From Streptomyces sp. B1I3 (GTDB lineage: Bacteria; Actinomycetota; Actinomycetes; Streptomycetales; Streptomycetaceae), in NCBI RefSeq assembly GCF_030816615.1, contig NZ_JAUSYD010000001.1, positions 7,455,593-7,519,592 of the forward strand: 64,000 bases of DNA, read 5' to 3'. Shown one piece after another: positions 9,180 to 17,527 of the stretch. Position numbers and translations under genes: made by a program. A model generated the notes under the pieces. The model was given only the letters and a program-made list of their open reading frames with translations, made no database searches and was not told the DNA's origin. The first letter of the stretch is position 1. Each line of letters opens with the position of its first letter.

Positions 9180-9512
9180 ATGCCCGACCTGACTCGATTG
9201 ACTCGTGAATTGATTGAATCGACGCACGAGGAAAATTCTCCAAAAATCCCTGATTCAGTGCGATATTTCGTCGAAAAAATTACATTCGCCAAACCGGAGG
9301 ATATTCTCTCCGCTGTGCGTGAGGTCCTGGCGGAGGATTGGATGGCGATGCCGGTGTGGGCCCGCAATCTCGCCTACCGACTTGTCTGCCTGCAGCGCCC
9401 AGACGATGCCGGCCTGCTACGCGAAGCGGCAGCCGACCTGTTCTCCTTCGGTCCCGACTGGGACGAATTCGCAGAAGAGCTGCGAGCTCGAGCAACCCAA
9501 CTGGAAAGCTGA
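9180..9512 (+). CDS. Putative immunity protein for the adjacent Rhs toxin tip, 110 aa
   Basis: ATG 9180 follows AAGGAA at 9168-9172. The product is small, acidic and helical, with EDILSAVREVLAEDWMAMPVWARNLAYRLVCLQ and DEFAEELRARATQLES. It has no signal or membrane segment. Immediate position behind a toxin domain and AT-richer DNA at its 5' end match cognate immunity genes of Rhs systems. I do not recognise the family, so the role comes from context only. Confidence 0.65.
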   Translation: MPDLTRLTRELIESTHEENSPKIPDSVRYFVEKITFAKPEDILSAVREVLAEDWMAMPVWARNLAYRLVCLQRPDDAGLLREAAADLFSFGPDWDEFAEELRARATQLES

Positions 9513-9621
9513 CTCGATACGAGGAGTCCTGGTCGACATCACACCGGTAACTGAGCGGTGCCAATTAGGCTTTTGCAACCTCAGCTCGACGTGGCCAGGT
9601 GGAGGGCGAGGACGGCCTTGA

Positions 9622-10350
9622 CCAGGTCTGGGGTTCATCCTCGACTTCTACGGAGCCCCGACCAAGCGGATGGACCTGCCCGAGCTGATCCACCAGGTCG
9701 CCGCCTCCCTGTCGGACCATGGCACGAAGGTGCTAATCCTCGATGACATCACCCGGCTGCGCATGCACCGCGCCGACGACCAAGACACCCTGGACCTAAT
9801 CCGCGCGTTCATGAGCATGCACGTCACTCTCGTCCTGGTCGGGGTGGGCATCCCCGGCTCCGGCCTCTTGCGTGAAGGCCGCGGACCGGCGGCTGCGAAG
9901 AGTGTGAACGGGTGGGAGCCCACCCAAACCGAGCGCCGCTTCGACCTCCTTGAACTCGACCGGTTCCGCTACGACACAGCCGAGCAGATCACCGCTTGGA
10001 CCTCCCACCTCGCCGGCGTCGAGCATCACCTGCGCCTGCTCAAGGCCCGCCCCGGCATGCTCACCGACAACACCATGCCCGAGTACCTCTACGAGCGGAC
10101 CAACGGCGTCGTGGGCCCGCTGGAGCGCCCCATCGAGGACGGCTGCTCGCAGGCCATCGCCAGCGGCTCCGAACGCCTGACCGAGCCCCTCTTCGACGCC
10201 CTCCCCCTGACCCTGGCAAGAACCGGCCGCGACGCCGAAGCAGGGGAGATCCCTGCCGTCCCCGCACGGTCCGGCCGCCGACCGCCCGCCGGCCGACGCC
10301 GCAACACCGTCTTCGACGACCTCGGCCCTGCCGCCGCGGACACAGCATGA
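9622..10350 (+). pseudogene. tniB: TniB-like transposition ATPase, 5'-truncated
   Basis: The open frame begins after a stop at 9619-9621 and lacks the Walker A half. It starts in ILDFYGAPTKRMDLPELIHQ and has a clear Walker B in KVLILDDITRLRMHR, then TLVLVGVGIPGSGLL and EQITAWTSHL, as in TniB/TnsC-like ATPases of Tn5053-type elements. These proteins choose the target and activate the transposase. A tniQ-like gene follows with a 4-base overlap (ATGA at 10347-10350), the usual order. No transposase gene (tniA) is present upstream, so the transposon is a remnant. Confidence 0.75.
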
Positions 10351-11832
10351 ACACACCGCTGCCCCAGAAGCCTGGACCCGGCACCCGGCGAACTCCTGCC
10401 GGGCTACCTCCTGCGCCTCTCCCACCGAATCGGCATTTCGCCAGGCGACCTCGCGCATCGGTGCGGCCTCATCCAGGGGAACAGGCTGCCCACGCAGCCC
10501 CTGGTCCGCCTCGACGCCGACCAGGCCCAGCAGATCGCCACCGTCTGCCGACTCGAAACGACCGAGGTTCACGGCCTCACCCTGACCAGCCAGGCCCCCG
10601 GCTACTCCCCGCTCGGCGCCATCTACCTCGGGCAGCGCCAAAGCCCTATGGACATGGCCAACAGCGGATGGGTGTTCACCACCTTCAGCCGCTACTGCCC
10701 CGACTGCCTCACCGACACCGCCGATCTTCCGGGCGGCCCGGTCTGGCAGGGCTCCTGGCGGCTCCCTCACATTTTCATCTGCCCGCGCCACAACCGTCAC
10801 CTCTCCTGGCGGTGTCCAGCTTGTGGGGCACCCGCCTTGTCCAACGGGTACCAGGCTGACGGAAGGTGGCGTCCGTCCCAACTGGCCCCGGGACTCCGCC
10901 TCCGCCTGCATCCGGCGCAATGCCGTCACCGCCCGGCAGGCGGATGGGACGCCGCTTGCGGCGCCCGCCTCGACTGCACACCTGCTGCCTTCACCCCGCC
11001 CACCACAGCCGCAGCACAAGCCCAGCAGCGGCTGGCCACAGCCGCCGCTACCGGCCCCGAAGGCGATATCAAGAGCCTCGGGCAGCCGGCCTCCCCCGAA
11101 CAGTTCTTCAACGACGTCCGCACTACCGTCCTGGCGATCTGCTCCACCTGGCCTGCCGCCGCCGACGTCTTCCCCTCCTTCGAGTACCTGGGCTCGATCG
11201 CTGCCCACGCCCAAGCCCTGCGTAGAAGCCCCGTCGAACGCCTCAGACCGCAGAGCGATGGGTGGCTGGCCCGATCCATCGACCATCCGCCTGCTGATTC
11301 ACGGCAATGCGCCGCCCTGATGAGCCTCGTCGTCCAAGTCCTCGACGACCCGGACGGTTCCGCCGCACTCACTCGTCTACTGTCCCGACTCCCGCCAGGC
11401 AGGTCCGGGCGCCTGAGAACCCTCACCCCGCACTGCTTACCCACCATGAACGCTGTGATCGCGGAAGCAACGCGCCTCCAGCAGGAAGCCTGCGGACCGC
11501 AGCCCCTCTTCCCCCAACCCCCCTCCCACAGAGGCTGCCTCGACCCCCGCACCATTTCAGATCCCCTCCCCAACGCCTGGGCAGCCCCGTTGGACGGGCT
11601 GGACGGACCTGCGAGGCTTCTGCGGCGCGACGCCGCGATTCGTCTGGTCCAGATGGCCCGCGGCGGATCACGTACGAGCGCGGGCCGCTACCTCGGCATC
11701 CCGCCCGGGACCCTGCAGTCCACCACTCTGCGAGTGTGCAGCTGGCAGAAGCTGCCGGGCAACGCCGAGGCATACCAGGCCGCCCTGCAACACGTGGCAG
11801 AGATCATCATGGCTGCTCCCGAACACGGGTGA
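10347..11832 (+). pseudogene. tniQ: TniQ family protein, frameshifted just after the start
   Basis: ATG 10347 overlaps the tniB stop as ATGA. Its frame is lost after MNTPLP. Removing one C from the CCCC run at 10362-10365 restores PRSLDPAPGELLPGYLLRLSHR, the standard TniQ N-terminus, which runs to the stop at 11830-11832. The rest shows the zinc motif pattern YCPDCL, ICPRHNRHLSWRCPACG and a long helical C-terminus. TniQ proteins guide Tn7/Tn5053-like transposition. Without the indel the product would be about 494 residues. The unshifted frame could start only at ATG 10648 and would lack the N-terminal domain. Confidence 0.75.
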
Positions 11833-11902
11833 AGCCCCATGCCACCTGCGAGCGCGGGAAATGGAGATGCTTTCCCTTGACCGGCACAGGCAGGATCGCT
11901 CC

Positions 11903-12355
11903 ATGTCGACCGATGTCAGCGGAATGATCGAATGCCGGCCCGGGGCCCGTCTATGGGGCCCCGACGACGAAGACTCCGTGTGGGAGGTCGCCATCGATCT
12001 CTTCCTCCTCAACAGGGGCAACGCCTACGACGGCCTGGCCTGCCTCTTCGGGATCCGCAACTCCTACGGCTTCCGTCCCCTGGCGGAAGATCGTGGCTTC
12101 CCGGTCGACGCCTCGGATGGGCTGCGAGGTGAGTTCGCAGGCTACGGCGGCCCCCACGATGTGCATGGGACTACCTGGCTGACCTGGGCCGAGCTGGACA
12201 CCACGGACTGGCAGGAGACCAACTCCTCAGGCACACGAACGCGCGCCTCAGCCGCAGGGGACGACACCGACTGGGGCCGCGTCTGGAGCGTCATGCGCAT
12301 CCTCAGCGAAGTCCACGGAGCCGAGAACGTACGCCTTGTCGTCTGGTTCCACTGA
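11903..12355 (+). CDS. Hypothetical protein, 150 aa (Streptomyces accessory family)
   Basis: ATG 11903 is preferred over Met 11861 because the protein pattern begins at MSTDVSGMIECRPGARLW. LFGIRNSYGFRPLAEDRGFP and GTTWLTWAELDTTDW recall a small soluble Streptomyces family of unknown role that I have seen in accessory regions near toxins. It has no signal peptide or membrane helix, and it is acidic and rich in Trp. It stands alone downstream of tniQ with no overlap. No function can be assigned. Confidence 0.7.
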   Translation: MSTDVSGMIECRPGARLWGPDDEDSVWEVAIDLFLLNRGNAYDGLACLFGIRNSYGFRPLAEDRGFPVDASDGLRGEFAGYGGPHDVHGTTWLTWAELDTTDWQETNSSGTRTRASAAGDDTDWGRVWSVMRILSEVHGAENVRLVVWFH

Positions 12356-12513
12356 CACGCGGCTGAGCGCCTGATGGCACTGCTCTGCGGCTCGAACTGT
12401 CAGCTCGATGCAGATGCCCCCTGTTGTGACTGAGCAGGGACGGTTGGCCCTGGAATGGCCTGCGTGGGGCCCGTCTGAGGCTGGGGCGAAACCGGCCACT
12501 AGGCTCCGGCCCT

Positions 12514-13038
12514 ATGACCAGTGATCTCGGGTTCACATGCGCGTGCTGCGGGACCCACCACCCTGAGCTGCCGATGAACTACACGGCCGAGGCCCCGGCT
12601 GTGTGGGAGTCGGCCTTTGCCGACGCCGACGACTGCCTGCTCTCGTCGGACCAGTGCGTGATCCGCGCGCAGCACTACTTCGTCAAGGGCCTGATCGAGA
12701 TACCGGTCATCGACAGCGACGAGGTGTTTTCCTGGGGCGTGTGGGTCTCGCTGAGCCGAGAGAATTTCTCCCGGGCCGCGGACCTGTGGGAAAGCCCCAG
12801 TCGAGAGTCCGAGAAGCCGTACTTCGGCTGGCTCACCACCGACCTGCCGGTCTACCCGGCCACGACCCTCAACCTGAAGACCTACGTCCACACCCGCCCG
12901 GTCGGTGAGCGCCCCTTCGTCGAGCTTGAGCCTACCGACCACCCTCTCGCCGTCGAGCAGCGCACAGGAATCACCCTGGACCGCGTGCGGGAGATCGCGG
13001 CGGCCGTGCTCCACGCAGGCGACGACGCGCAGCGATGA
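12514..13038 (+). CDS. DUF2199 domain-containing protein
   Basis: The product opens with a zinc-ribbon-like FTCACCGTHHPELPMNY. APAVWESAFADADDC, DQCVIRAQHYFVKGLIEIPV and WGVWVSLSRENFSRA follow, the characteristic run of DUF2199. Length (174 aa) fits the family, whose function is not known. ATG 12514 is the first start in frame and directly precedes the conserved region. The stop overlaps the next gene's start as ATGA (13035-13038), so the two are translationally coupled. Confidence 0.85.
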   Translation: MTSDLGFTCACCGTHHPELPMNYTAEAPAVWESAFADADDCLLSSDQCVIRAQHYFVKGLIEIPVIDSDEVFSWGVWVSLSRENFSRAADLWESPSRESEKPYFGWLTTDLPVYPATTLNLKTYVHTRPVGERPFVELEPTDHPLAVEQRTGITLDRVREIAAAVLHAGDDAQR

Positions 13039-13707
13039 CGGCCGGCAGCCCGGTATCGCCCATCCCGGTCGGGCCCACCGGCTTGAGCTCCAGGGCCCGA
13101 CGGTTCGTCGAGGTGGCGGGCATCCGCGTCCCGCGGCAGGACATCCGGCGACACCGCGACGCGATGATCAGGCACGGGATCCCCGCTGCGGAAGCCGAGC
13201 GGGCCACCGCCTTCCAGGACCGCTGGGGCGGCCTCGCCCTGCCGCCGGCCCCGTTCTACGAGGGCGGCCCCCGCACCCTGGACGCCAGCTGCCCCGAGCG
13301 GCTGGCCGGGCAGGGCTGGTCCTTCGAGGCGGGCCAGTGTCGGGTCTCCATGGCCTACGGATTCAAGATCGGCCCCGACGGGGCGTTCGGCATCGACGCC
13401 TATCAGTGGACACCCCGACACGGACGGCTGGGTGGAATCCCTGGCGCTCGCCGACCACGCCCGCCGCTGGGCCAGAACCGTCACAAGGATCAAGGGCAAG
13501 GCGGTCGAGGCCCTGGACCTCGGCGGCTTCGAGCCTGTACCCGAAGTGCGGGGAGTGACCGACAACTGGTGGCGGGGCGAGGACTCCCTCATCGCCGTGT
13601 ACCGGGGTGAGGCCGTTGGCCTTGACGCCCCGCAATGCCTCGAAGCCCACATCTACGGCGGCCTCGACGAGTGGGCGAGTGGGGCCTCCACGGCGGCTGA
13701 CTCGTAG
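13035..13707 (+). pseudogene. Hypothetical protein coupled to DUF2199, one frameshift
   Basis: ATG 13035 overlaps the DUF2199 stop. The first frame reads VEVAGIRVPRQDIRRHRDAM, LALPPAPFYEGGPRTLD and GFKIGPDGAFGIDAYQW, then degenerates. Deleting one C of the CCCC at 13413-13416 restores PDTDGWVESLALADHARRWA and continues to 13707 through GLDEWASGA. The combined product would be about 223 residues. I do not recognise a family; a SMI1-like fold is conceivable from the DGW and LADH pattern but unproven. Confidence 0.65.
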
Positions 13708-13728
13708 GGCTGGATCTGAGCACCATGG

Positions 13729-14618
13729 TTGGCCTTTGAGCGCGATGGTTGGCAGCTGGAGCACCCTGAGTGGGGTGTGTCGGGCAGTCTGGGCCCCGCC
13801 GGGGAGGCCCTTCACGCCGGGTGCGACTGTAGGCGGATGTACCAGCTGCAGCTCTGGCGACCGCTCGGTGGCCCCTCACCGCGGGCCGGGAAGCTGACTG
13901 GTTGCGGGACTTGACCTCCGATGACGGACTGACGGGGTTCATGCCGCCAGCACTGCCCGACGCGGTCTGGGTGCTTCACTCCATGTACGAGCACGAGTTC
14001 GGACCGACAGGCATGTCCTACGTCGAGTACGAGCGGCGCGTGCTACTGGGCGGCGGGCCCGAGATCGTCCCAGGTCTGGACCCGGCGGACCTGATGGACG
14101 CGGTCCCCGGTGAGCACCCCGGGCCACATTGGCGCCGATTGCGATGGACGGTGCTCGCGCGCCGGATCGGTGACCTGACCGTGCCTGAGGGACGCCTGCC
14201 GTGCCATAGCTCTTTCCCTTCGATCGCGCCGCGCCCCTGGCCGGTCGGAATTCAGGTCCCGCGCGAAGGCAGCATGGACCGGGCCGCCTGGAACCGCCTG
14301 ATCACGATCCTCACCGAGCACAGCCCGCAGGGCCCCGACACCCCCTGCCTGACCTACTACAGCCCGCTGCTGCACGGAGCCGAGGACTTCGACAACCTGC
14401 ACATCCGAACCGGCACGCTCGCGGATGCCCACGTGCTGTACGACCACCCTAAGGAGGACGGCTGGAGCCCGTCCAATCTCTGGCCGCGGGACCAGTCCTG
14501 GGTCTTGTGCACGGACTACGACCTCTGGGCGACCAAGGTGGCCGGCACGGCCGCGCTGATCGAAGTTCTCCTCAACGACGGGGACCTCGAAGCCGTACGG
14601 CTTCCATGGGCTACCTGA
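13729..14618 (+). pseudogene. Hypothetical protein, frameshifted near residue 54
   Basis: The first frame (TTG 13729, no other start in frame) reads FERDGWQLEHPEWG and CDCRRMYQLQLWRP. The following frame continues with DWLRDLTSDDGLTGFMPPALP, WVLHSMYEHEFGPTGMSYVE, SSFPSIAPRPWPV and SWVLCTDYDLWATKVAG to 14618. One missing G in the GGG at 13888-13890 explains the break. The downstream frame also has a Met at 13902, so a shorter product is possible. Soluble, acidic and Trp-rich; family not recognised. It lies in a run of small co-oriented unknown genes (11903-14890) that look like an accessory or immunity array. Confidence 0.65.
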
Positions 14619-14890
14619 CCGGCCGGGGGCGGAGCTGTGCATCGAAGTTGTCCGTCCGCGCCATCTATCGTGCTCAGTCACAGGTGCAGACGCAGCACGC
14701 CTTCAACGCCACCTACGCCGCGCTCACAGCGCCCCACCACCGTGACACCACCGCCCTGCGCCGCCGCCTGCTGCGCCTGTCCGTACGGCTGGCGTGGCAC
14801 CCGTACTGGAACACCGCCCCTTCGGCGCCGGCGGCGCGCACCGAGCTGCGGCAGCTGGCCCGAACCCGGGGAACAATACGCACCGCATGA
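14606..14890 (+). CDS. Small basic hypothetical protein, 94 aa
   Basis: ATG 14606 overlaps the end of the previous gene by 13 bases. The readable core is VRAIYRAQSQVQTQHAFNA, RRRLLRLSVRLAWHPYW and PAARTELRQLAR, which recalls a short Streptomyces family of unknown role. Helical and basic, without signal peptide. The exact start is uncertain, and a TTG at 14648 is possible. Confidence 0.5.
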   Translation: MGYLTGRGRSCASKLSVRAIYRAQSQVQTQHAFNATYAALTAPHHRDTTALRRRLLRLSVRLAWHPYWNTAPSAPAARTELRQLARTRGTIRTA

Positions 14891-14927
14891 GGCACCGCCC
14901 TGGAGCCGCACACCGCCCAGGAGCCGG

Positions 14928-14987
14928 GTTGCGCTAGGGGTTGCGCTTGGCGTTGCACGAAGCGTTGCGCTAGGTGTTGCGCAGGCC
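14928..14987. repeat. Five tandem copies of a 12-bp unit
   Basis: Units start at 14928, 14940, 14952, 14964 and 14976. They share GTTGCGCTAGGG-like sequence (GTTGCGCTTGGC, GTTGCACGAAGC, GTTGCGCTAGGT, GTTGCGCAGGCC). On the minus strand one frame reads as four-residue repeats of the ATPS type. The array directly abuts a longer repeat (14988-15240) whose other copy near 28.0 kb lacks the expansion. Confidence 0.8.
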
Positions 14988-15240
14988 GTCACAGCGTCCT
15001 GGAGTCCGCCCAGGTCACCATGGGTGTACGGCGTGGTCGGGCCGCTGACATCCCCGTTGCGACCCTTTCGCCCATGCCTTGGCTGGAGTTGAGAGTGAGG
15101 GAGGGCGGGATGGGCGGCGCGGACGCGGCCGGGGATCGGGGCGCGCTCACCGGTGTTGCGCGTCAACGGGGCCTCCGTCCGTGCCGCCGTCAGTGCGGCG
15201 GCGACGTCCAGCGGGGGACGTCGGCGGGGGAGAGGTCGGG
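14988..15240 (-). repeat. Dispersed repeat, copy A (3' flank and tail of a ligase gene)
   Basis: This stretch and 28028-28265 match along their whole length with scattered substitutions and small indels. Shared blocks include GCCCAGGTCACCA, GCTGGAGTTGA, GAGGGAGGGCGGGATGGGCG and CGGGGATCGGGGCGCGCTCA. Both copies have the same orientation and end in the last codons of a ligase-like reading frame on the minus strand (TSPPH then stop). Confidence 0.8.
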
Positions 15241-15592
15241 GGTGGGCACGGTGCAGACGTGCGGGGTGGCGCCACCGGCCGGAGGCGCCACGGGCGACAT
15301 CGACGCCGACTTCCACCACCAGCTCGGATTCCACCAGCCTGACGTTCAGTGTCTCGCGGCTGCCCCACGCGGCGGAGAACGACCAGCCCGTCCAGAGATG
15401 ACCGCGCCGCGCCACGGTGAGCAGTCCGGTGACCACAGTGCTGGCCGTCCGGTCCAGGGTGGTGGTGCAGCCGGTGTACTGAAGGCGCCCATCGGCGTCG
15501 AACCTGCCGAGCAGCAGACTGCTGGGCGCGACCAGGGAGCCGGTGACCGCGCCGGCGATCGCCTCGGTCGTCAGCGTGTCCCGCACGATGTC
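15190..15592 (-). pseudogene. ATP-dependent DNA ligase C-terminal fragment, frameshifted
   Basis: The minus strand reads TEAIAGAVTGSLVAPSSLLL, RFDADGRLQYTG, LWTGWSFSAAWGSRE and RWRHPARLHRA. This parallels the ligase tail at the window start residue for residue. The frame then slips: removing one base of the five-base G run at 15238-15242 restores PDLSPADVPRWTSPPH and the stop at 15190-15192. No adenylation domain precedes it. It is a decayed relative, not a working enzyme. Confidence 0.75.
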
Positions 15593-15832
15593 GTCGCCCG
15601 CGCAGGCGTCAGCTGGGTCAGGCGTCGACGAGGGTCCAGATCGCCAGGGCGGCGTCTGGCTCGCTTTGTCGCCTGTGACAAGGGCCGCCAGGGCGACACC
15701 ACCGCACAGCCCGCAACCGGCTGCGGGCCTCAGCCCGCGATTTTCGGGCCGCGGCGTCACCCCGTTGCTCACGATCGACTCGGGGTCAGCCGGAGTTGGT
15801 GCTCCTGCCGGGGGCTGATCTCGTGGGTCGGC

Positions 15833-16483
15833 TCAGTTCAGCGCGTCGAGGGCGGCGAGGATGCCGGCCGGTTCGGCTCGGGTGGTGTAGTCGGTGTTGA
15901 CGTAGGCCCAACGGATCGTGCCGTCGCGGTCGATGACGTAGGTGGCGGGCAGCGGGAGGGTGCGCGGGTGGCCGTCGTTGACGCGCTGGAGGTCGAAGCC
16001 GAGCTTGTCGTAGACGGCGGCGAGGTCGTCGGGGAGGTCGAAGGCGAGGCCGTACTGCTTGGCGGTGTCGGAGCCGATGTCGCTGAGGATGTCGAAGGCC
16101 AGCTCGTGCTTCTCGGTCAGGGTGAGGGACTCGTCGGGGATCTGCGGGGAGACGGCCACCAGACGGGCGCCGCGGGCGCTGATCGCCTCGTGGTGCTGTT
16201 GGAGAGAGCGCAGGGCGATGTTGCAGTACGGGCACCAGGCGCCGCGGTAGAAGGTCAGCACGACCGGTCCGCCGGCGAGCAGGTCGTCCAGGGCCAGGGT
16301 CTGACCGGCCGCGGTGGGGAGGCGGAAGCGCGGGGCCTGGGCGCCGACGGTCAGGGCGCGGGCGGCCTGGCCGGAGTCGGCGAGTTCCTGGCCGGCCCGC
16401 TGCATGATCTGTCGGATCTCGGCGGGGATCTGCTGCTGGCGGGCTTCGTAGAAGGTGCGCAGTTCGGCGTTGAGGGTGGTCAT
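15833..16483 (-). CDS. Peroxiredoxin, AhpC/TSA family, 216 aa
   Basis: ATG 16483 has AGGAGG eight bases upstream, which excludes the longer frame. The thioredoxin fold carries FYRGAWCPYC with Cys84 and Cys87, the peroxidatic Cys in the usual YRGxWCPYC setting. VAVSPQIPDE and ATYVIDRDGTIRWAYVN follow. Such enzymes reduce hydroperoxides in the cytosol with thiol reductants. It faces the tetR gene across a 425-base gap. A 24-bp palindrome at 16527-16550 lies 44 bases before its start and is shared with two other promoters, so TetR control and peroxide or electrophile induction are likely. Confidence 0.93.
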   Translation of the reverse strand: MTTLNAELRTFYEARQQQIPAEIRQIMQRAGQELADSGQAARALTVGAQAPRFRLPTAAGQTLALDDLLAGGPVVLTFYRGAWCPYCNIALRSLQQHHEAISARGARLVAVSPQIPDESLTLTEKHELAFDILSDIGSDTAKQYGLAFDLPDDLAAVYDKLGFDLQRVNDGHPRTLPLPATYVIDRDGTIRWAYVNTDYTTRAEPAGILAALDALN

Positions 16484-16526
16484 GGTGCTCGTTCCTCCTG
16501 GTTGGCGACTGAAGCGGGACCCATCA

Positions 16527-16550
16527 ATCTTGAAATGGCTGTTCCAAGAT
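16527..16550. promoter_or_regulatory. TetR-type operator 1, before the peroxiredoxin gene
   Basis: Ten-base arms ATCTTGAAAT and GTTCCAAGAT flank a 4-base spacer, with two mismatches between the arms. The same 24-bp layout recurs at 16872-16895 and 25091-25114. It lies 44-67 bases upstream of the peroxiredoxin ATG, where it would overlap a promoter. Confidence 0.75.
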
Positions 16551-16871
16551 AAGGGCGTGCGTGTTCCCGCGCCAGTCATGCGGAGGTACCGGCGGGTCAG
16601 AGGCTGGTGAAGGGGTGGTGATCGACCAGGGCGAGCGCCTTGATGAACGCGGCGAGGTGGATGGCGCGGCGGGCGAGGTAGCGGCGGAGGCCGGGGGTCT
16701 GTGACCCGTATGCGGCCGCCCAGAGGGCTGGTATGCGATTCATGGGGGCATGGTCGCGGCGCGCGGCACTCCTGGGGCGGATCGTGGACGAAACTGGACG
16801 CCTTCGCGCTGGTGGGGGGCCTGTCCCGCTCTGTGCCTGTCGGTACCTTTGCGGTGTGCTGAACTGGGAGT
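16551..16871. other. Non-coding gap between divergent peroxiredoxin and tetR promoters
   Basis: About 320 bases with no convincing gene. Short frames here lack ribosome sites and recognisable content. The two operators bound it. Its length is large for a simple divergent promoter; I see no other structure. Confidence 0.5.
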
Positions 16872-16895
16872 ATCTTGGAATCCTCATTTCAGGAT
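16872..16895. promoter_or_regulatory. TetR-type operator 2, directly before tetR
   Basis: Arms ATCTTGGAAT and ATTTCAGGAT surround a 4-base spacer (CCTC), matching operators 1 and 3 in length and in the CTTGRAA core. It ends just before the GGTGGAG ribosome site of the gene at 16909, which suggests autorepression. Confidence 0.75.
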
Positions 16896-16908
16896 GGTGG
16901 AGTGAAAC

Positions 16909-17508
16909 ATGCCGGACATCAAGCACTTCGATCCGGACGCCGCCCTGGAGGCCGTGGTGCGGCTGTTCTGGCGGCAGGGCGTGGCCTCGACCGGGATCCA
17001 GGACGTGGTGACCGCGACCGGGCTCAACCGCTCCAGCCTGTACGCCACGTTCGGCGGCAAGCAGGAGCTCTACCTCGCCGCACTGCGCCACTACCGGCAG
17101 CAGCGCTCGCAGCCGATGTTCCGGCGCCTGGCCGAGGGCGAGCGGGGCCTGCCGGCCGTCTTCGAGTTCTTCGGCGGCCTGATCGAGGCCCGCTGCTCGG
17201 GCGAGTACGCCCGCTGGGGTTGCATGGTCTCCAACGCGCAGGCCGGGGCGGAGAACAGCGACCCAGAGGTGCGCGCCGTTCTGGACCAGCACCACCAGGA
17301 GCTGCGTGACGCGCTGTATGCCGCCCTCGTCACCGCCGAAGCCCAGGGGCAGCTGTCCGCCGGTGCCGATCCGGGTGCGTCCGCGGATCTGCTGGCGCTG
17401 CTCGCCTACGGCGTCAACCTGCGCTCCCGCGCTGGTGCGGATGCCGCGACCCTACGCAAGACGGTGACCGCCGCCCTGGACTCGATCGGAGCCCGGGCGG
17501 CGGCCTAG
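16909..17508 (+). CDS. TetR/AcrR family regulator, 199 aa, with two Cys
   Basis: The N-terminal helix-turn-helix is at residues about 24-50 (GVASTGIQDVVTATGL, then NRSSLYATFGGK). The rest is the helical ligand domain. Cys96 and Cys105 (ARCSGEYARWGCMVSN) sit in the region where redox-sensing TetR proteins such as NemR keep reactive Cys. A thiol switch is a reasonable inference beside a peroxiredoxin gene. ATG 16909 follows GGTGGAG. The operator immediately upstream implies autoregulation, and the two distant copies predict that it also controls the peroxiredoxin gene and the divergent OsmC and NB-ARC promoters. Family certain; ligand unknown. Confidence 0.92.
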   Translation: MPDIKHFDPDAALEAVVRLFWRQGVASTGIQDVVTATGLNRSSLYATFGGKQELYLAALRHYRQQRSQPMFRRLAEGERGLPAVFEFFGGLIEARCSGEYARWGCMVSNAQAGAENSDPEVRAVLDQHHQELRDALYAALVTAEAQGQLSAGADPGASADLLALLAYGVNLRSRAGADAATLRKTVTAALDSIGARAAA

Positions 17509-17527
17509 ACGTGCAGGGATCCGGTTC

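Noticed and set aside
9796..11286. Minus-strand frame of 496 codons
   Set aside because: Antisense to tniB and tniQ, whose motifs are clear on the plus strand.
14928..14987. CRISPR-like array
   Set aside because: Units are 12 bases with no spacers; it is a simple tandem repeat and no cas genes are present.
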